From an uncultured Arcanobacterium sp. (GTDB taxonomy: Bacteria; Actinomycetota; Actinomycetes; Actinomycetales; Actinomycetaceae), in assembly GCA_958428545.1 (NCBI GenBank), contig CAUAGM010000001.1, positions 186,001 to 250,000 of the forward strand: a stretch of DNA of 64,000 nt, written 5' to 3'. The notes beneath the pieces were generated by a model. It was not told the DNA's origin. It did not search any database and saw only the letters and a program-made list of their open reading frames with translations. Shown here one piece after another: positions 16,553-25,478 of this stretch. The translations under genes were made by a program, and so were the position numbers. The stretch's first letter is position 1; each line of letters starts with the position of its first letter.

Positions 16553-19087
16553 TTGTTTGAACGTTTTACAGATCGAGCACGCCGAGTTATTGTGCTGGCT
16601 CAAGAAGAAGCTCGCAGCTTGAAGCATAACTATCTCGGCACTGAGCATATCCTTCTTGGTCTCATTAAAGAGGGAGAAGGTGTGGCTGCAAAAGCGCTGG
16701 AAGCTCTCAATATTTCTTTTGACGCCGTGCGCGAGCAGGTTGTGGAGATTATTGGCGAGGGGCAGGAGCACCCGAGTGGGCATATTCCTTTCACTCCGCG
16801 TGCTAAGAAAGTGCTCGAATATGCCATGCGTGAGGGCTTGCAGCTTGGGCATAGCTATATCGGCACAGAGCATCTGCTTCTTGGATTGTGCCGCGAGCAA
16901 GATGGTGTTGCGGCGCAAGTGCTTGTCAAGCTCGGCTCTGATCTTCCTACTGTGCGCCAGCAGGTGACGCATTTGCTTTCTGGTTTTCCAGGTGGAAAAG
17001 AAGCTGTGGGCGTGGGTGCAGGCAATCAGCGCGAAGGTGGTTTGCGTGCAGGGAGTTCTGTGCTCGATCAGTTTGGGCGTAACCTCACAGCTCTTGCACG
17101 TGAAGGCAAGCTCGATCCTGTGATTGGGCGTCACAATGAGACGCAGCGCGTGATGCAGGTGCTTAGCCGCCGCACGAAAAACAATCCGGCTCTGATTGGT
17201 GAGCCTGGGGTTGGGAAAACGGCAGTTGTGGAAGGGCTTGCCCAGGCGATTGCGGCTCATGATGTGCCTGAGACTCTCAAAGAAAAGCAGCTCTATTCGC
17301 TCGATATGGGTTCTTTAGTAGCAGGATCGCGCTACCGTGGCGATTTCGAAGAGCGTATGAAGAAAATTTTGAAGGAAATCACGAGCCGCGGAGATATTAT
17401 CCTCTTCATCGATGAGATTCATACGCTTGTAGGAGCTGGCGCAGCTGAGGGCGCGCTTGATGCTGCGAGTTTGCTCAAACCGATGATGGCTCGTGGGGAA
17501 CTGCAGATTATTGGTGCTACCACGCTTGATGAGTACCGCAAATACATTGAGAAAGATGCTGCACTTGAACGGCGTTTCCAGCCAATTCAGGTGGAGCAGC
17601 CAAGTGTGAAAGAGACGATTGCAATTCTTGAGGGTCTGCGCGATCGTTACGAGGCGTTCCATCATGTGACGATCACCAACGAAGCTCTCGAAGCTGCCGC
17701 TAATCTTGCGGATCGTTATATCAATGATCGTTTCCTACCGGATAAAGCTATTGATTTGATTGATGAAGCTGGTGCTCGGCTCGCGATTCAGAAGATGACG
17801 GCACCGCCAGAGTTGAGTGAGCTTGATAAGAAAATTGCGCTCGTGCGCGGCGATAAAGAGGCTGCGATTGACGGGCAGGATTTTGAAAAAGCGGCGGCTC
17901 TGCGAGATAAAGAGCAGCAGCTTTCCGAAGAACGGGCTGAAAAAGAGCGCGCATGGAAAGCTGGAGAGCTGAGCGTCGAAGCTGTAGTTGATGAAGATTT
18001 GATTGCGCAAGTGCTGTCGATGAGCACAGGTATTCCAGTGTTTAAGCTTACCGAGGCTGAGAGTGCCAAACTTTTGCGTATGGAAGACGAGCTTCATAAG
18101 CGTGTGATTGGGCAGGTTGAAGCAGTGAAGGCTGTGGCTCAAGCTATTCGTCGTTCGCGTGCAGGATTGAAAGATCCAAACCGTCCAGGAGGTTCTTTTA
18201 TCTTCGCAGGTCCGACTGGTGTGGGTAAAACAGAGCTTGCTAAGGCTGTGGCTGAATTCTTATTTGGTGACGAAGATGCTTTGATTACGCTTGATATGAG
18301 CGAGTATCAGGAGAAGCATACTGTCTCGCGTCTTTTCGGTGCCCCTCCAGGGTATGTGGGATATGACGAGGGAGGGCAGCTCACAGAGAAAGTTCGCCGT
18401 AAGCCATTCTCGGTGGTGCTTTTCGATGAGATTGAGAAGGCTCATGCTGATCTGTTTAATTCCCTGCTTCAGATTCTGGAAGAAGGGCGGCTCACAGATT
18501 CCCAAGGGCGTATTGTTGATTTTAAGAATACGATCATTATTATGACGACTAACCTTGGCACAAAGGATATTGCTAAGGGCGTGCAGACTGGTTTCCAGTT
18601 TGATCAAGATGAAATGGCGAGCTATGAGCGCATGAAGATTCGGGTGAATGAAGAGTTGAAGAATCACTTCCGCCCTGAGTTCTTGAACCGTATAGACGAA
18701 ATGATTGTGTTCCCGCAGCTTAATCGCGATGAGATTTTGCGTATTGTAGATTTGATGGTGAGTAAGCTCGACCGTCGTTTGCAGGAAAAGGGTATGAGCC
18801 TTGCTTTGAGTGATAAAGCAAAGCAGCTTCTCGCAGATCGTGGATTTGATCCAGTGCTTGGGGCACGCCCGCTGCGCCGCGCAATTCAGCGCGATATCGA
18901 AGATGTGCTTTCGGAGAAGCTCCTCTTTGGCGAGTTCTGTGAGGGGCAGACGATTGTGGTAGATGTTGATGAGGATAATATTCCGATGAGTTTCACATTT
19001 ACTGGGCATGATTCGGATTATCAGCTGCCTGAAGGTATTTCGCATGCTGATAGCATCGATGAGATTGTCGGCTTGCAAGAAAACTAG
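16553..19087 (+). CDS. clpC: ClpC unfoldase (AAA+, ClpP partner)
   Basis: ATPase that unfolds substrates for the ClpP protease. It starts MFERFTDRARRVIVLAQEEAR with two ClpN repeats (1-145). The first AAA+ module has Walker A GEPGVGKT (216-223). A short UVR-containing middle region (about 410-450, DGQDFEKAAALRDKEQQL) distinguishes ClpC from ClpB. The second module has GPTGVGKT (553-560). The 844-residue length is normal. The start codon is TTG at 16553, with AGGAG 7 bases upstream. A good terminator follows. A ClgR-like site is upstream, whereas clpB has a HAIR-like site, so the two unfoldases appear to be under different regulators. Confidence 0.96.
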   Translation: MFERFTDRARRVIVLAQEEARSLKHNYLGTEHILLGLIKEGEGVAAKALEALNISFDAVREQVVEIIGEGQEHPSGHIPFTPRAKKVLEYAMREGLQLGHSYIGTEHLLLGLCREQDGVAAQVLVKLGSDLPTVRQQVTHLLSGFPGGKEAVGVGAGNQREGGLRAGSSVLDQFGRNLTALAREGKLDPVIGRHNETQRVMQVLSRRTKNNPALIGEPGVGKTAVVEGLAQAIAAHDVPETLKEKQLYSLDMGSLVAGSRYRGDFEERMKKILKEITSRGDIILFIDEIHTLVGAGAAEGALDAASLLKPMMARGELQIIGATTLDEYRKYIEKDAALERRFQPIQVEQPSVKETIAILEGLRDRYEAFHHVTITNEALEAAANLADRYINDRFLPDKAIDLIDEAGARLAIQKMTAPPELSELDKKIALVRGDKEAAIDGQDFEKAAALRDKEQQLSEERAEKERAWKAGELSVEAVVDEDLIAQVLSMSTGIPVFKLTEAESAKLLRMEDELHKRVIGQVEAVKAVAQAIRRSRAGLKDPNRPGGSFIFAGPTGVGKTELAKAVAEFLFGDEDALITLDMSEYQEKHTVSRLFGAPPGYVGYDEGGQLTEKVRRKPFSVVLFDEIEKAHADLFNSLLQILEEGRLTDSQGRIVDFKNTIIIMTTNLGTKDIAKGVQTGFQFDQDEMASYERMKIRVNEELKNHFRPEFLNRIDEMIVFPQLNRDEILRIVDLMVSKLDRRLQEKGMSLALSDKAKQLLADRGFDPVLGARPLRRAIQRDIEDVLSEKLLFGEFCEGQTIVVDVDEDNIPMSFTFTGHDSDYQLPEGISHADSIDEIVGLQEN

Positions 19088-19130
19088 ACTAGATGTTTGC
19101 ACACATGTAGTGATGGTTTTATGCAATCTT

Positions 19131-19167
19131 GTGTGGAGCTGCTCTTTGAGTGGCTCCACACGTTTTT
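19131..19167 (+). terminator. Terminator after clpC
   Basis: Perfect 9-bp stem GTGTGGAGC/GCTCCACAC followed by GTTTTT, 43 bases after the clpC stop. Confidence 0.8.
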
Positions 19168-19188
19168 CATATCTTTTCTTCATGTTTT

Positions 19189-19223
19189 CAATACAAAAGT
19201 ATTGATTTTATATACAATTGTAT
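19189..19223 (+). promoter_or_regulatory. Toxin-antitoxin operator palindromes
   Basis: Two inverted repeats, CAATAC-AAAA-GTATTG (19189-19204) and the perfect 12-mer ATACAATTGTAT (19212-19223), lie just ahead of the antitoxin gene. Their ATAC/GTAT half-sites are alike, as expected for autoregulation by an antitoxin dimer. Confidence 0.6.
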
Positions 19224-19242
19224 GCGAACTTAAGGAGAAGCG

Positions 19243-19530
19243 ATGGCAAAAGAAGCTTTAATGCAGTTGCGAATGGATAGTATTGTGAAACAACGTGCAG
19301 AAGAAACGTATCGTGCAACTGGTACTTCTTTTGCTGAAGCAATCCGTATTTTTGCTGTGCAGAGTATCGAAGTTGGTGGTTTCCCTTTTCAGCCTATGAT
19401 GCGTGGTTCTTCAAAGGCAGGTATGAAGGGTCGGCTTGCACAATATGCTCAGGCTGATTTAGCTGAGCGAGAAAAAAGAGCTTTTGCCCGTGCATCTGCT
19501 AAGAAGCATCAATCGCGGGAAATTAACTGA
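19243..19530 (+). CDS. RelB/DinJ-like antitoxin
   Basis: A 95-residue protein with the N-terminal ribbon-helix-helix pattern of RelB/DinJ antitoxins: a short strand (ALMQLRMDSIVKQRAE) followed by GTSFAEAIRIFAVQSIEVGGFPF, a family-like turn. The basic, Ala-rich C-terminal tail would wrap the toxin. AAGGAG lies 5 bases before ATG. It is translationally coupled to the PIN gene (stop TGA, one base, then ATG). RelB-like antitoxins usually pair with RelE-type toxins, so this partner choice is less common. Confidence 0.8.
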   Translation: MAKEALMQLRMDSIVKQRAEETYRATGTSFAEAIRIFAVQSIEVGGFPFQPMMRGSSKAGMKGRLAQYAQADLAEREKRAFARASAKKHQSREIN

Positions 19531-19531
19531 A

Positions 19532-19891
19532 ATGCGTTGGCTAATTGATGCAAATGTGATTTTGCGGTATCTGATAGCGGATAATAAAACTCAAGCCGAT
19601 CGGGCAGAACTCACAATTCGTGAAGGTGCCTATACAGTTCCAGAAGTGATTGCAGAAGTAGTCTACGTGCTTAATGGCGTTTATAACCTGGAACGTAAGG
19701 AAATTTGCCATGTTCTTTCTGATTTACTTGAAGAAATAGATATGGCTGAACGAATAATTGTGCTTGAAGCGTTGAAACTTTATTCAAATAAACATATTGA
19801 TTTTGTAGATGCGATGCTTGTGGCGCGCGCACATCTGTTAAATGAACACGTATTCACATTTGATAAAAAGATGCGTGATCTTTTGTATTAG
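19532..19891 (+). CDS. PIN-domain toxin (VapC-like ribonuclease)
   Basis: A 119-residue PIN-fold protein, expected to be a metal-dependent RNase toxin. It begins MRWLIDANVILRYLIADN with the first catalytic Asp at residue 6; a conserved Glu lies in the EVIAEVVYVL helix and later acidic residues in HIDFVDAMLVARA and FDKKM. The ATG at 19532 begins right after the antitoxin stop; the open frame upstream of it overlaps the antitoxin and is ignored. No sign of decay: all expected acidic residues are present. The target RNA cannot be predicted. Confidence 0.88.
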   Translation: MRWLIDANVILRYLIADNKTQADRAELTIREGAYTVPEVIAEVVYVLNGVYNLERKEICHVLSDLLEEIDMAERIIVLEALKLYSNKHIDFVDAMLVARAHLLNEHVFTFDKKMRDLLY

Positions 19892-20097
19892 CCGATATGT
19901 AAATATTTCGACAGGAATGCTGATAACGCTGATTGATACACGTGCTTTACCTGTTCATAGAATAAACAAAAATTTGTATGTAGCGTTTGTATGTTAGAGT
20001 TTTGGTAATTGGTTCCATGCGTAGTTGCTTTGAAACAATTCGCGCATAAGACGATCAAAGAGAATAAAGAGAATAAAGCAGAAAGGAGGCAGCTGCG

Positions 20098-20175
20098 ATG
20101 AGGAAGAGTTCGTATTACTTCTACTTTTATTATTTTTCTGCAGGCTGCTCGATTTCTGCAGTATCCACGGCGTAG
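20098..20175 (+). CDS. Aromatic operon leader peptide (Tyr/Phe-rich)
   Basis: A 25-residue open frame behind a perfect AGGAGG (8-base spacing). Codons 6-13 read Tyr-Tyr-Phe-Tyr-Phe-Tyr-Tyr-Phe, then a short tail ends at TAG 20173. Eight consecutive aromatic codons are the hallmark of an attenuator leader that senses charged tRNA-Tyr and tRNA-Phe. It precedes a gene set for DAHP synthase through prephenate dehydrogenase. The codons for Ala-Gly-Cys right after the aromatic run (20140-20148) form one arm of the antiterminator, so the position of the ribosome decides which helix forms. Confidence 0.93.
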   Translation: MRKSSYYFYFYYFSAGCSISAVSTA

Positions 20176-20260
20176 AAAACGCCTCGGATTAGAGAGAAAC
20201 TAGGCAGCCTGCTTTCAATGTGCATATCTGAGCACACAAGGAAGCAGGTTTTTCTTTTCT
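20140..20260 (+). promoter_or_regulatory. Transcription attenuator of the aro operon
   Basis: Mutually exclusive helices are visible. GCAGGCTGC (20140-20148) is fully complementary to GCAGCCTGC (20204-20212) and forms the antiterminator. The latter overlaps CCTGCTT (20208-20214), which pairs with AAGCAGG (20242-20248), with inner pairs TGTGC/GCACA, and is followed by TTTTTCTTTTCT: the terminator. A small hairpin GGCGT/ACGCC spans the leader stop codon. A ribosome stalled in the aromatic codons leaves the first arm free (read-through); one reaching the stop covers it (termination). Confidence 0.9.
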
Positions 20261-20364
20261 CTTATATCCTCACTAGCACAATTAAATCAGAATGAAGCCT
20301 TCACACATATCTCGTGAAGAAGTAAGAGAAATGATAATAAAAGATAAGGATAAGGAGAAAACAC

Positions 20365-21393
20365 ATGGCAATGGATTTCCACAGAAAGCTTCCGATTCCC
20401 AAGGAAGTGAAAGCTCTCTTTCCTGTCACAGAGCATATGGCTGAGGTTAAAGCACGGCGTGATACAAATATTAAAGCTGTATTCGAAGGAAGATCTGATA
20501 AATTTCTGCTTATTATCGGCCCTTGCTCGGCTGATCGTAGCGAGCCTGTGCTCGAGTATCTATCGCGGCTTCGTCGAGTTGAAGAAGAAGTAGCAGATAA
20601 AATCATCATTATTCCTCGTATTTACACAAATAAGCCTAGAACAACGGGTCTGGGCTATAAAGGAATGCTTCACCAGCCAGACCCTGAATCGCAGCCAGAT
20701 ATGTATAAAGGGGTTGTGGCTATCCGTGAGCTGTATCTTTCAGCTCTTCGAGATTACGACTTTTCATGTGCAGATGAAATGCTTTATCCAGATAACTATC
20801 GTTATCTTTCTGATTTGCTTGCTTATGTGGCGGTAGGGGCACGATCTGTTGAAAATCAGCAGCATCGTCTCACATCAAGCGGTATTGAGGTACCTGTGGG
20901 TATGAAGAATCCTACGAGTGGAGACCTCAACGTGATGATGAATTCTCTTGTGGCAGCGCATTCTGGCCATACATTTATTTATCGTGGCTGGGAAGTGACG
21001 AGTTCAGGTAATCCTTATGCTCATGCTATTTTGCGTGGTTACAACGATTTTTCTGGTAGAAACGTTTCTAACTATCATTACGAGGATTTGCTTCGAATGC
21101 AAGATCTTTATGTGCAGTCAGATCTTGCTTATCCCTCTGTGATTGTTGATACAAACCATAATAATTCGGGTAAGCAGTATCTTGAGCAGATCAGAATCGC
21201 AAAAGATATTATGCATAGCCGCAGTAAGAATCCAGATATTAAACGTCTCGTGAAGGGCTTAATGATTGAGAGCTATCTTGAAGATGGAGCGCAGAGTGCC
21301 CAGGAGCGCATATTCGGCAAATCAATCACGGATCCATGCCTTGGTTGGGAAAAAACTGAGCGTTTAATTTTTGAGCTGGCTGAAAAACTCTAA
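20365..21393 (+). CDS. aroG: DAHP synthase (class I)
   Basis: 3-deoxy-D-arabino-heptulosonate-7-phosphate synthase condenses PEP and erythrose-4-phosphate, the first step of the shikimate pathway. It is a type I-alpha enzyme like E. coli AroF/G/H: LLIIGPCSADRSEPVLEY, IPRIYTNKPRTTGLGYKG, a GARSVENQQHR block and the DTNHNNSGK metal/substrate motif are all present. The 342 residues match the family length. AGGAG is 7 bases before ATG. Most high-G+C Actinobacteria use type II AroA-type DAHP synthase, so the type I enzyme is of interest. It is the first structural gene behind the Tyr/Phe attenuator. Which amino acid inhibits it cannot be read from the sequence. Confidence 0.93.
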   Translation: MAMDFHRKLPIPKEVKALFPVTEHMAEVKARRDTNIKAVFEGRSDKFLLIIGPCSADRSEPVLEYLSRLRRVEEEVADKIIIIPRIYTNKPRTTGLGYKGMLHQPDPESQPDMYKGVVAIRELYLSALRDYDFSCADEMLYPDNYRYLSDLLAYVAVGARSVENQQHRLTSSGIEVPVGMKNPTSGDLNVMMNSLVAAHSGHTFIYRGWEVTSSGNPYAHAILRGYNDFSGRNVSNYHYEDLLRMQDLYVQSDLAYPSVIVDTNHNNSGKQYLEQIRIAKDIMHSRSKNPDIKRLVKGLMIESYLEDGAQSAQERIFGKSITDPCLGWEKTERLIFELAEKL

Positions 21394-21466
21394 GAGGGAT
21401 TCTGGGCAAGCGATGGGCAATAATCAAGGCAAAATTTAGGCGTAGGTTGAAAGGAACGGAGGCGAG

Positions 21467-22552
21467 ATGAGCACGCTTGAAGAAGCTAGGGAAATTATCA
21501 ATGCTGTTGATGCACACATGGCAGAGCTTTTTGTGCGTAGAATGAGGGCGGCTGAGAGTATATGTTCCTACAAAAAAGAGCACGGTCTGCCAATTCTAGA
21601 TTCTCAGCGAGAAGAAGAAGTGATTGATGCGAATGCTGAGCTGATTGAGGACGATACTCTCAGGGGCTACTACGTGAGTTATCTCAAACACCTCATGGCA
21701 ACGTCACGAGCATATCAATATCGCCTACAAAACGGGCTGAAAGTGGCATATAGTGGAGTTGAGGGAGCTTTTGCTCATATTGCTGCAGGAAAAATTTTCC
21801 CTCAAAGTGCCCGTATGCCATACAGAGATTTTCAGACGGCGTATGATTCTGTCGTCACCGGCGAAAGCGATGTGGCTGTGCTGCCGATTGAAAACAGCTA
21901 CGCGGGCGAGGTTGGGAAAACTATTGATTGCATCTTCGAGGGTGGGCTTTTTATTAACGGAATTTACGAGCTGAAGGTGCGCCAGCATCTTTTAGGAGTA
22001 CCTGGGGCAACGCTTGCGGATATTAAGACGGTGACGAGCCATCCGCAGGCACTTGCTCAGTGCCGTGGATATATCGAGATGAGAGAATTTGAGACGGAAG
22101 AAGCATCCAATACTGCTGGGGCAGCGAAAATAGTTGCTCAGAGAAATGAGCTCTCTCTCGCAGCGATCGCAAGCGCTGAAACGGCTGAGATTTATGAGCT
22201 TGATGTGCTCGATATGGATATTAATAAGAGTGGTGAAAATACCACGCGTTTTGCTGTGCTCTCGCGTATTCAGGCAAGCGCGCCAGCAATGAGTAGTTCC
22301 GTTCTCATGTTTACTGTGAAGCACGAAGTGGGTTCACTTGCCCATGCAATCACTATTATCAGCACGCACGGATATAACATGACGGCACTTCGCAGCAGAC
22401 CATTGAAGAAGGGTTCGTGGCAATACTATTTCTATATCGAGATTGATGGCAGAATCGATACTGATAATGGCGAGCGGATGATTGCGGAGCTGAAAAAAGT
22501 CTGCGATAAGTTCAAAGTTGCTGGCTCTTTCACTCCTCACTTCGAGATATAG
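21467..22552 (+). CDS. pheA: Bifunctional chorismate mutase / prephenate dehydratase (P-protein)
   Basis: Converts chorismate to prephenate and then to phenylpyruvate. The N-terminal AroQ-type chorismate mutase (1-85) has STLEEAREIINAVD, MRAAESICSYKK and the Gln/Arg-containing tail helix. The prephenate dehydratase domain (about 90-270) has AYSGVEGAFAHIAA, VLPIENSYAGEV with the ESR-like region, and NTTRFAVL. A C-terminal ACT domain (about 283-355) contains GSLAHAITIISTHGYNMTALRSRP, the Phe-binding site. The fused form is usual in Proteobacteria and Clostridia; many Actinobacteria have a separate mutase. GGAGG precedes ATG closely. It is the second gene of the aro operon. Confidence 0.93.
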   Translation: MSTLEEAREIINAVDAHMAELFVRRMRAAESICSYKKEHGLPILDSQREEEVIDANAELIEDDTLRGYYVSYLKHLMATSRAYQYRLQNGLKVAYSGVEGAFAHIAAGKIFPQSARMPYRDFQTAYDSVVTGESDVAVLPIENSYAGEVGKTIDCIFEGGLFINGIYELKVRQHLLGVPGATLADIKTVTSHPQALAQCRGYIEMREFETEEASNTAGAAKIVAQRNELSLAAIASAETAEIYELDVLDMDINKSGENTTRFAVLSRIQASAPAMSSSVLMFTVKHEVGSLAHAITIISTHGYNMTALRSRPLKKGSWQYYFYIEIDGRIDTDNGERMIAELKKVCDKFKVAGSFTPHFEI

Positions 22553-22909
22553 GAAAGTGCATACTTGCTAGGAGCGCATATTCACTACGAGTATATACGT
22601 GGCAGGAAAGCGCAGCGAGTATACAGGAAGCAGAGCAAAAACGCAGGAAAGCGCAGTGAGCGCAGCAGGATTAGTGCAGATGGAACGGTATACACGCAAG
22701 GAGAAACAACTCAGGGAGCACGAGGAAGCAACCTAAAACGTATAGAAACGGTACAGACGCAGAGAAACAAAACTAAAAATCAGACCGTATCTGATTAGAT
22801 TGCATCGTCTAATCGAATTACATCTGGATCGGATCAGATTGAATCTATATCACGTACGGATCGAATGCAGCAAAATATATGAATCTGATGGGATTGCAGA
22901 GAGGTAAAC
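22553..22909. other. Gap inside the aro operon
   Basis: No convincing gene. A 77-codon open frame here is Arg/Lys/Gln-rich, lacks a binding site and shows no domain. The DNA has short repeats (GCAGGAAAGCGCAG twice near 22602 and 22642) and an inverted repeat GATTAGA-N8-TCTAATC around 22792-22813, then several ATCAGATT-like words. A spacer this long inside an otherwise tight operon may hold an internal promoter for aroB onward. Confidence 0.4.
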
Positions 22910-24145
22910 ATGATTATCCGCATGAATCTTGGAGTGCATAGTTACGATATTGTTGTGCGGCGTGCCATTCTTGAGCAGGCGTATCGGCATATAGATCTCA
23001 ATCGGCGCGTATTGATTGTGACGGATGAGGGGGTGCCTGCATCGTATACGCACACCCTCGCTCGCCAGTGCAGAGAAAACGTGATTCATGCTGTTGCGGT
23101 AGGCGAGAAATCTAAGAGCCTTGAGATTTTCGGAGAGCTTCTTCGCACGATGCTCGATCACGATTTTTCCCGAAAAGATTGCGTGGTTGCTCTTGGCGGT
23201 GGAGTAGTAGGCGATCTTGCAGGGTTTGCTGCCTCGGCGTATATGCGCGGAATTGATTTTTATAATATCCCCACCACTCTTCTTTCTCAGATTGATTCTT
23301 CGATTGGCGGTAAAACTGGGATTAATTTTGGCGGAGTGAAAAACTCGGTAGGTGCTTTTTATCAGCCGAAGAAAGTGCTTATTGATCCTGAGCTTTTGTG
23401 CACTCTCCCGCCGCGGCATATTTCAAATGGGCTTGCCGAAGCAATCAAAATGGCGCTCACATCGGATAGAGATCTTTTTGAACTTTTTGAGCGCAAAGAT
23501 TACGGGATTGGTAATTATGAAATTCTTATAGATGAGATTATTGAGCGTTCTCTTATTATTAAAAAGAGTGTGGTTGAGCAAGATGAAAAAGAATCTGGTA
23601 TGCGCAAAATACTGAATTTCGGGCATACTATCGGGCACGGCATTGAAGCGAGTATCGGCATTGGCGCTGGCAGTGAAGCTCGTGACGGTGAGAGCGATAG
23701 TTGCGGCGAAGGCGTCGGAAGCACAGTATTCGCTAGTGAAGGCGTTAGTAGTGAAGGCCTTAGCAAGAAAGGTGGCAGCGCAGGAGTAGATGCTGGGCAT
23801 GAAATCACAAGCTGGGAAGAGGCTTGGCAAACGATGAAGCTTTATCATGGCGAATGCGTGGCTCTAGGTCTGATTCCGATGTGTGATGAAGAGATTCGCT
23901 CTCGCGTGATTGATGTTCTCAAAAAATACAACCTCTATCGAAATCTTGATTACGATTGGTGTGCAATTGAGCAAGCGGCATTTCACGATAAAAAAGCAGA
24001 TGGAGGATCCGTCACGGTCACGCTTGTGCATGAGCCAGGTAGCTGTGAAATGGTGACGATGGAATGCGGCGCCGTCATTGAACGAGCAAAAGCTTGCCTA
24101 GGAAAAGGCAAAAATCTCTCATCGCTGCCCCCGAGAAGCGAATAA
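22910..24145 (+). CDS. aroB: 3-dehydroquinate synthase with an inserted loop
   Basis: Cyclises DAHP to 3-dehydroquinate using NAD+ and Zn2+. Family motifs: VVALGGGVVGDLAGFAAS, YNIPTTLLSQIDSSIGGKTG, VLIDPELLCTLPPRH, and the Zn ligands in FGHTIGHGIE and LYHGEC. The last two normally lie about 12-15 residues apart; here they are split by an extra segment of about 50 residues (roughly 249-305), rich in Gly, Ser and Glu with repeated SEG(V/L) words. That explains the 411-residue length against the usual 340-370. The catalytic parts are all intact, so the loop is probably tolerated at the surface. Confidence 0.93.
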   Translation: MIIRMNLGVHSYDIVVRRAILEQAYRHIDLNRRVLIVTDEGVPASYTHTLARQCRENVIHAVAVGEKSKSLEIFGELLRTMLDHDFSRKDCVVALGGGVVGDLAGFAASAYMRGIDFYNIPTTLLSQIDSSIGGKTGINFGGVKNSVGAFYQPKKVLIDPELLCTLPPRHISNGLAEAIKMALTSDRDLFELFERKDYGIGNYEILIDEIIERSLIIKKSVVEQDEKESGMRKILNFGHTIGHGIEASIGIGAGSEARDGESDSCGEGVGSTVFASEGVSSEGLSKKGGSAGVDAGHEITSWEEAWQTMKLYHGECVALGLIPMCDEEIRSRVIDVLKKYNLYRNLDYDWCAIEQAAFHDKKADGGSVTVTLVHEPGSCEMVTMECGAVIERAKACLGKGKNLSSLPPRSE

Positions 24146-24167
24146 AGGAAAATAGGGGAGAATACTA

Positions 24168-25478
24168 ATGAAAAATACTTTTGGATCCAGCGTGGCTCTC
24201 ACCCTTTTTGGGGAAAGCCACGGGCAATATATTGGAGCCACTCTCGATGGTTTAGCGCCGGGAATTACAATCGATCATGAGTATATCTCGCATATGCTCA
24301 CTTTGCGCCGCCCTTCTGGCAGAATTTCTACTCAGCGCCGAGAGAATGATCAGTATCGCATTATCAGCGGTGTAAGGGAGATAAGCGAAGAGAAATTTTT
24401 TGCCCGCTTGGAAAGCGGCAATGCGGATATATGTGCAGGCAATGATGGAGAAAAACAATGCGGGAGCGAAAAAGGCAGTGTGCGCGCACAAAACAGTGTG
24501 CAGATCACGACGGGTGCGCCCCTAACTATTCTTATCCCTAATGAGAACGTGCGAAGCTCGGATTACAGCGCAATCAGCACGATTGCTCGCCCGTCTCATG
24601 CTGATTACGCGGCAGAGTGTAAATATCACGGTTTCCAGGATTCACGCGGCGGCGGGCATTTCAGCGGGCGGCTTACAGCTGCTCTCGTGGCTGCAGGTGC
24701 TGTGTGTAAATCTGCGTTGGAGAAAAAAGGAATTTTGATCGGCACGCACGTAAAAAAATGTGCAGGAATCTCAGATAGAGAATTTGGCACTACTGTGAGC
24801 GGTATTGTGCGAGATATTAAGAGCCTTAATGCCAAGGTGTTTGCAACTCTCAGTGAAACGAGCCAGGAGCACATGCGTGAGGCGATTCTTGAGGCCGCCA
24901 CGCAGGGCGATAGCGTGGGAGGTGTGCTCGAAACTGCTGTGATTGGAATGCCGCACGGAGTGGGGGAACCTTGGTTTGACGCCGTAGAGAGCCTGCTTGC
25001 TCATATGCTTTTTTCGATTCCTGCCGTCAAAGGCGTTGAGTTTGGTGCGGGATTTGCTCTTGCAGATATGAGAGGGAGCGTTGCTAACGATCCTTTTGCA
25101 ATAAGCGGCGGAAAAGTTGTGTGTGCCAGCAACAATAACGGCGGAATTAACGGCGGAATTACGAACGGTATGCCTATTATTTTCCGAACCGTGGTTAAAC
25201 CTACTCCAACGATTTATAAGCTGCAAGAAACAGTTGATTTTTCAGCAATGAAGGAAACTGTGTTACAAGCAAAAGGGCGGCACGATCCTGCGATTGTGCA
25301 TAGGGCGCGCGTGGTACAAGACGCCGCTTCAGCGATTGTGTTTGCAGATGCACTCGCCATGCGTTTCGGCACGGATTGGCTCGCCTCTGTGCGTCTGGCG
25401 GAGCGTGCAGACGCGGATTGCTGTGCTCGCTTCAATAGTGAACGCGATCTGCAGATGCTGGAGAAGGCAGAAAAATGA
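24168..25478 (+). CDS. aroC: Chorismate synthase
   Basis: Converts EPSP to chorismate with reduced FMN. It begins with the family signature GESHGQYIGATLDGLAPG, and has SGRISTQRRENDQYRI, RGGGHFSGRLTAALVAAG and the C-terminal NNGGINGGITNG and RHDPAIV motifs. A segment of about 25 residues near 82-106 (NADICAGNDGEKQCGSEKGS) splits the usual EG-KTTGAP region and looks like an added low-complexity loop, so the protein is 436 residues instead of about 360-390. GGGGAG precedes ATG. Its last four bases overlap the next gene (ATGA). Confidence 0.95.
   Translation: MKNTFGSSVALTLFGESHGQYIGATLDGLAPGITIDHEYISHMLTLRRPSGRISTQRRENDQYRIISGVREISEEKFFARLESGNADICAGNDGEKQCGSEKGSVRAQNSVQITTGAPLTILIPNENVRSSDYSAISTIARPSHADYAAECKYHGFQDSRGGGHFSGRLTAALVAAGAVCKSALEKKGILIGTHVKKCAGISDREFGTTVSGIVRDIKSLNAKVFATLSETSQEHMREAILEAATQGDSVGGVLETAVIGMPHGVGEPWFDAVESLLAHMLFSIPAVKGVEFGAGFALADMRGSVANDPFAISGGKVVCASNNNGGINGGITNGMPIIFRTVVKPTPTIYKLQETVDFSAMKETVLQAKGRHDPAIVHRARVVQDAASAIVFADALAMRFGTDWLASVRLAERADADCCARFNSERDLQMLEKAEK

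Noticed and set aside
22565..22798. 77-codon open frame between pheA and aroB
   Set aside because: Arg/Lys/Gln-rich low-complexity sequence with no binding site; best seen as non-coding spacer.
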